A stretch of DNA of 9,747 bases, taken from positions 1-9,747 of the forward strand of contig JAHJCW010000032.1 in the NCBI GenBank assembly GCA_018812885.1, read 5' to 3'. The translations under genes were made by a program, and so were the position numbers. The DNA comes from a bacterium. Its GTDB lineage: Bacteria; Fidelibacterota; Marinisomatia; Marinisomatales; JAHJCW01. Positions 7,370-9,747 of the stretch are shown here, in pieces; positions within the stretch are counted from its first letter, which is position 1, and the number at the start of each line of letters is the position of its first letter. A model generated the notes under the pieces. It made no database searches. It saw nothing but the letters and a program-made list of their open reading frames with translations, and was not told the DNA's origin.

Positions 7370-7397
7370 ATAAAAAACCCCTCAAATATTGGGGTTT
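7370..7397 (-). terminator. Rho-independent terminator of tRNA-Phe (possibly bidirectional)
   Basis: Read on the minus strand, AAACCCC and GGGGTTT form a 7-bp stem with a 9-base loop, followed by six T. It lies 20 bases after the tRNA 3' end and should end that transcript. Read on the plus strand, the stem is followed by the weaker TTTGTCTT, so it may also stop transcription from the kinase gene, whose stop is about 115 bp away. Confidence 0.82.
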
Positions 7398-7416
7398 GTC
7401 TTAGAGAAATTTACTG

Positions 7417-7489
7417 TGGCTCGGGGCGGAATCGAACCACCGACACAAGGCTTTTCAGGCCTCTGCTCTACCAACTGAGCTACCGAGCC
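7417..7489 (-). tRNA. tRNA-Phe (anticodon GAA)
   Basis: The minus strand folds as a full 73-base cloverleaf. The acceptor stem is GGCTCGG with CCGAGCC, and the D stem GCTC with GAGC. The anticodon stem GAGGC with GCCTT encloses the loop CTGAAAA, giving anticodon GAA. The variable loop is GTGTC, the T arm is GGTGG-TTCGATT-CCGCC, and the discriminator base is A. All stems pair, with ordinary G-T wobbles only. The bases after the discriminator are CAG, so the 3' CCA is not encoded and must be added by CCA-adding enzyme. A terminator follows 20 bases downstream. The first 13 bases of this gene occur a second time just upstream. Confidence 0.97.
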
Positions 7490-7493
7490 AAAA
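7477..7493. repeat. 17-bp direct repeat, copy 1 (5' end of tRNA-Phe plus 4 flanking bases)
   Basis: The 17 bases gagctaccgagccaaaa cover the first 13 bases of the tRNA-Phe gene (acceptor strand and start of the D arm) and the four bases before it. An identical copy lies 84 bases to the right. Confidence 0.9.
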
Positions 7494-7503
7494 TTCAATT
7501 TAT

Positions 7504-7570
7504 TCTCTCCAAGCAAATTTGGTAGCGAAGGAGGAGACTGCCTGCCCCGCTAACGGCGGGGAGCTACCGA
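7504..7570. repeat. Nested GC-rich inverted-repeat element upstream of tRNA-Phe
   Basis: This stretch contains several pairings that suggest a structured or mobile palindromic element. CCCCGC (7545-7550) pairs with GCGGGG (7556-7561) around TAACG. An outer 8-bp pairing joins TTGGTAGC (7519-7526) to GCTACCGA (7563-7570) with one wobble. CCAA (7509-7512) can pair with TTGG (7519-7522). The GC-rich core stands out against the AT-rich surroundings. The outer arm overlaps the second copy of the tRNA 5' end. There is no open frame, so a non-coding repeat or RNA structure is the likely nature. Confidence 0.5.
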
Positions 7571-7577
7571 GCCAAAA
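7561..7577. repeat. 17-bp direct repeat, copy 2 (detached tRNA-Phe 5' end)
   Basis: This is identical to the copy at the tRNA-Phe 5' end, in the same orientation, but here it is followed on the minus strand by CCCGCC and a hairpin instead of the rest of the tRNA. It is therefore not a functional tRNA gene. It may be a relic of a tandem tRNA copy, an integration scar, or the end of a repeat element. The remaining 124 bases up to rdgB hold no gene or clear promoter that I can see. Confidence 0.88.
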
Positions 7578-7701
7578 CCGTATTTTAATGATGCAAATAA
7601 CGACGTCGAAATTATCAGTTCCATGTTCATTATGCAAACTTTTCTATAGGTGACTTCTTAATTATATGACTATTATTCCGACAATATAGTAATTTACTGA
7701 T

Positions 7702-8301
7702 ATGGATAAAATTGTATTTGCAACAAGTAATATCAATAAATTGAGAGAGGCACAATCTATATTAAAAGATTTACCTTATCAGGTTATTGGATTAGATGAA
7801 TTCCCTAATATTCCGGAGATTAAAGAAACAGGAAAAACACTTTTAGATAATTCATTAATCAAAGCTAGAACGGTATATAATCTTATAGGTTTACCTTCAA
7901 TAGGAGATGATACCGGTTTAGAAGTTGAATATCTTAACGGTGCTCCGGGTGTCAAATCGGCACGATATGCCGGGGGAAATGCTGCTTACAAAGACAATCT
8001 AAATAAATTATTGAAGGATTTAGACGGCGTACCTCTTGGAAAACGTAAAGCACAGTTTAGAACAGTAATTTCATTTGTTAATGCTTTAACGGAACAATGG
8101 GTTGAGGGTATTGTTGAAGGTATTATTATTGATAAACCGCGTGGTTCAGGCGGCTTCGGATACGATCCAATATTTTATCTGCCGGAGTTAAAAAAGACAT
8201 TTGCTGAGATTCCAATGGATGAAAAAAATAAAATTAGTCATCGTGGACTTGCATTAGAAAAATTTCGTATACTTTTAGGTAAATTTTACCTCACAAAATA
8301 A
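7702..8301 (+). CDS. rdgB: XTP/dITP pyrophosphatase (RdgB/HAM1 family)
   Basis: This cytosolic housekeeping enzyme hydrolyses dITP, XTP and ITP to the monophosphate plus pyrophosphate, keeping deaminated purines out of DNA and RNA. The 199 residues match the family length. Family motifs appear in order: FATSNINKLREA (6-17, nucleotide and phosphate binding), IGDDTGLEV (67-75, with D69/D70 as metal and catalytic acids), and GAPGVKSARYAG (80-91). They continue with RGSGGFGYDPIF (147-158, base recognition) and ISHRG (178-182). No key residue is missing. The gene stands alone in its region, and sprA starts 92 bp later on the same strand. ATG 7702 begins directly with the conserved first beta strand, so the start is secure. 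Confidence 0.96.
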   Translation: MDKIVFATSNINKLREAQSILKDLPYQVIGLDEFPNIPEIKETGKTLLDNSLIKARTVYNLIGLPSIGDDTGLEVEYLNGAPGVKSARYAGGNAAYKDNLNKLLKDLDGVPLGKRKAQFRTVISFVNALTEQWVEGIVEGIIIDKPRGSGGFGYDPIFYLPELKKTFAEIPMDEKNKISHRGLALEKFRILLGKFYLTK

Positions 8302-8342
8302 TTATGAGGAGTACCATATAGAATCCTATCGCTATTTGTTAA

Positions 8343-8363
8343 AGTGTCTAATAGATAGGCACT
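8343..8363 (+). other. Small hairpin between rdgB and sprA
   Basis: AGTGTCTA pairs with TAGGCACT (8 bp, one wobble) around a 5-base loop. No run of T follows, so it is not a convincing terminator. It could be a processing or stability hairpin in the sprA leader, or chance. Confidence 0.3.
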
Positions 8364-8381
8364 AATAATTCAACAACAAAT

Positions 8382-8386
8382 AGGAG
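8382..8386 (+). promoter_or_regulatory. Shine-Dalgarno AGGAG that sets the sprA start
   Basis: AGGAG lies seven bases before TTG 8394, ideal spacing, and thirteen bases before ATG 8400, which is long. It therefore favours the TTG start. A strong site of this kind is uncommon in core Bacteroidota. Confidence 0.6.
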
Positions 8387-8393
8387 AACGCCT

Positions 8394-9747
8394 TTGAACA
8401 TGGGGCGGAAAACCACAATATATTTTATGGTGTTTATCGCTTTAGCGATGAATCTGCGTGCACAATCAACGGTTTCTATCGCAGATCGCACTGAAAATGT
8501 ATATTATTCTACACCATATGTTGTGAATCCATTTCAATCATTTCCAGTTTATGGATTTCCCGGAGATTCATTAATAAAATATCGAGGGTTCTTGAAAAAT
8601 AATGTTTTAAGACCTCAAATCTCAGTAAAGATAGACAATGACTGGCAATTTATAACAATTACAGAAACCATTAATGGCTATACTCTAAAAATACCTTTTA
8701 CTGTATCATTTGATTGGTATTTTAAAAATAAGATTAAATATAATAGTAAAAATTATTTTCTTGAACGGTTACCGGTATCAAAGCAGCTTGCTACTACGGG
8801 TGAAGGTGCACAAAGAAATAAATCTTTTGAAGTTGTAGGAGTTGACCTTGGAGATTTAGGCCGTGCTTCGCTACGTATCAACGGAAATGTAACAGTTGCC
8901 GGTAAGATGATATACCAGGATCAGGAATTAACTACATCCAGTTATAATGAACGCCAAAGAGCCCGTTTTGATATTGATCAGAAACAACATCTTAATATTG
9001 AAGGTACAATTGGCGATAGAGTAAGCGTTTCTATGGATCAGGACTCCGAGCGTGATTTTGATTGGGAAAATAATATTCGCATAACATATACCGGAAAAGA
9101 AGATGAAATCCTGCAAAAGGTAGAAGCAGGTAATACGTCATTATCTCTGCCTGCCACTCAATTTGTAACATTTACGGGCAATAGCCAAGGACTGTTTGGC
9201 GTGAAAGCTATCAGCAAACTTGGACCAATTGATATAACCTCAATTGCCGCAGTTGAACAAACAAAAAAAGCAAAACAGAACTATAAGGGTGCAGGACAAT
9301 CCCAAACTCAACAAATTAAAGATTATGAATATGTCAAAAACCAATATTTCTTTATTCATGAATGGTTTCGTAATGGTGTTTCTACATCAGTAAATGGAAA
9401 ATCTATTGAATTACCGGCTTACTACCCGCTGGATGAAGAAGGACGGCATTTGAGAGGTAATTTGCAAGTAGCAGATTTTGAATTGTATAAACTTGATCTG
9501 TCGAACAATCCTGCGGCTGATGTCGGTACAGCCTATATAGATCCTGCGAATAAGAACGAAAATGCTACCTATAATAAAGAAGGTACTTTTGTTCGTATGG
9601 AACGGGATATTGACTATTTCCTAAGCGTAGATTTAGGATATATTCGCTTGAGAAGCCGCAGCCAAGACCAAATACTTGCCTGTACGTATAATTTAGTTGA
9701 TACATTAGGAGTTACAATATTAACAGTTGGACATGGTTTAATAGAAA
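8394..9747 (+). CDS. sprA: SprA-type type IX secretion translocon, N-terminal part (cut by window edge)
   Basis: I translated an uninterrupted frame of 451 codons that runs off the right edge. SprA (Sov in Porphyromonas) is the very large outer-membrane barrel that exports type IX secretion cargo, including gliding adhesins. The product starts with a signal peptide (basic NMGRK, hydrophobic core, probable cleavage near LRAQ, ~1-24). It then shows the SprA N-terminal pattern: a strand-rich stretch with LNIEGTIGDRVSVSMDQDSE, then FDWENNIRITYTGKEDEI (about 222-239), immediately followed by the highly recognisable VEAGNTSLSLP (243-253). TGNSQGLFGVKAISKLGPID and a QSQTQQIKDYEY segment come next. 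Family members usually exceed 2000 residues, so most of the gene is missing here. TTG 8394 is preferred over ATG 8400 because of AGGAG at 8382-8386; the two differ by only two residues. rdgB ends 92 bp upstream. Confidence 0.88.
   Translation, partial: MNMGRKTTIYFMVFIALAMNLRAQSTVSIADRTENVYYSTPYVVNPFQSFPVYGFPGDSLIKYRGFLKNNVLRPQISVKIDNDWQFITITETINGYTLKIPFTVSFDWYFKNKIKYNSKNYFLERLPVSKQLATTGEGAQRNKSFEVVGVDLGDLGRASLRINGNVTVAGKMIYQDQELTTSSYNERQRARFDIDQKQHLNIEGTIGDRVSVSMDQDSERDFDWENNIRITYTGKEDEILQKVEAGNTSLSLPATQFVTFTGNSQGLFGVKAISKLGPIDITSIAAVEQTKKAKQNYKGAGQSQTQQIKDYEYVKNQYFFIHEWFRNGVSTSVNGKSIELPAYYPLDEEGRHLRGNLQVADFELYKLDLSNNPAADVGTAYIDPANKNENATYNKEGTFVRMERDIDYFLSVDLGYIRLRSRSQDQILACTYNLVDTLGVTILTVGHGLIE

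Noticed and set aside
8928..9116. Minus-strand open frame of 62 codons
   Set aside because: It is antisense to the conserved SprA core motifs on the plus strand.
1..9747. CRISPR array, transposase, toxin-antitoxin or phage defence genes
   Set aside because: I saw no regularly spaced repeats and no product resembling these families; every long frame is explained by the listed genes.

Overview
The window is AT-rich, densely coded and mostly on the + strand. It looks like a member of the FCB group (Bacteroidota, Ignavibacteriota, Marinimicrobia and relatives). The evidence is a TonB-dependent receptor with an N-terminal carboxypeptidase-like regulatory domain, a HmuY-like lipoprotein, and the start of a SprA-type type IX secretion translocon gene. 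Two genes (the receiver at 4089 and sprA at 8394) have clear Shine-Dalgarno-like sequences. That is not typical of core Bacteroidota and leans towards a neighbouring lineage such as Ignavibacteriota or Marinimicrobia. The phylum is an inference, not a demonstrated fact.

Layout. (1) Bases 1-312, minus strand: the N-terminal part of a ResB-like cytochrome c biogenesis protein that runs off the left edge. (2) 313-505: a divergent control region with three perfect inverted repeats. (3) 506-3770: a tight three-gene operon of a TetR-family regulator, an outer-membrane TonB-dependent receptor and a HmuY-like lipoprotein, closed by a strong hairpin terminator at 3822-3858. (4) 4089-7257: a stand-alone receiver protein followed by a 910-residue membrane-bound PAS-GAF-PAS histidine kinase. 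(5) 7370-7577: a minus-strand tRNA-Phe(GAA) gene with its terminator, followed by a second copy of the tRNA 5' end attached to a GC-rich nested inverted repeat. (6) 7702-8301: RdgB/HAM1-type XTP/dITP pyrophosphatase. (7) 8394 to the right edge: the N-terminal 451 codons of SprA.

How the genes may work together. The left third reads as a heme-handling locus. The HmuY-like lipoprotein would capture heme at the cell surface and the receptor would import it. The TetR protein would control the operon and perhaps the divergent ResB gene, whose family delivers heme for cytochrome c maturation. The receiver and kinase are probably a signalling pair of unknown stimulus. rdgB (nucleotide-pool cleaning) and sprA (protein secretion) are neighbours without an obvious functional link.

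Nothing here is a clear new system. The points most worth following are the heme module with its unusual HmuY-like partner and the duplicated tRNA-Phe 5' end.
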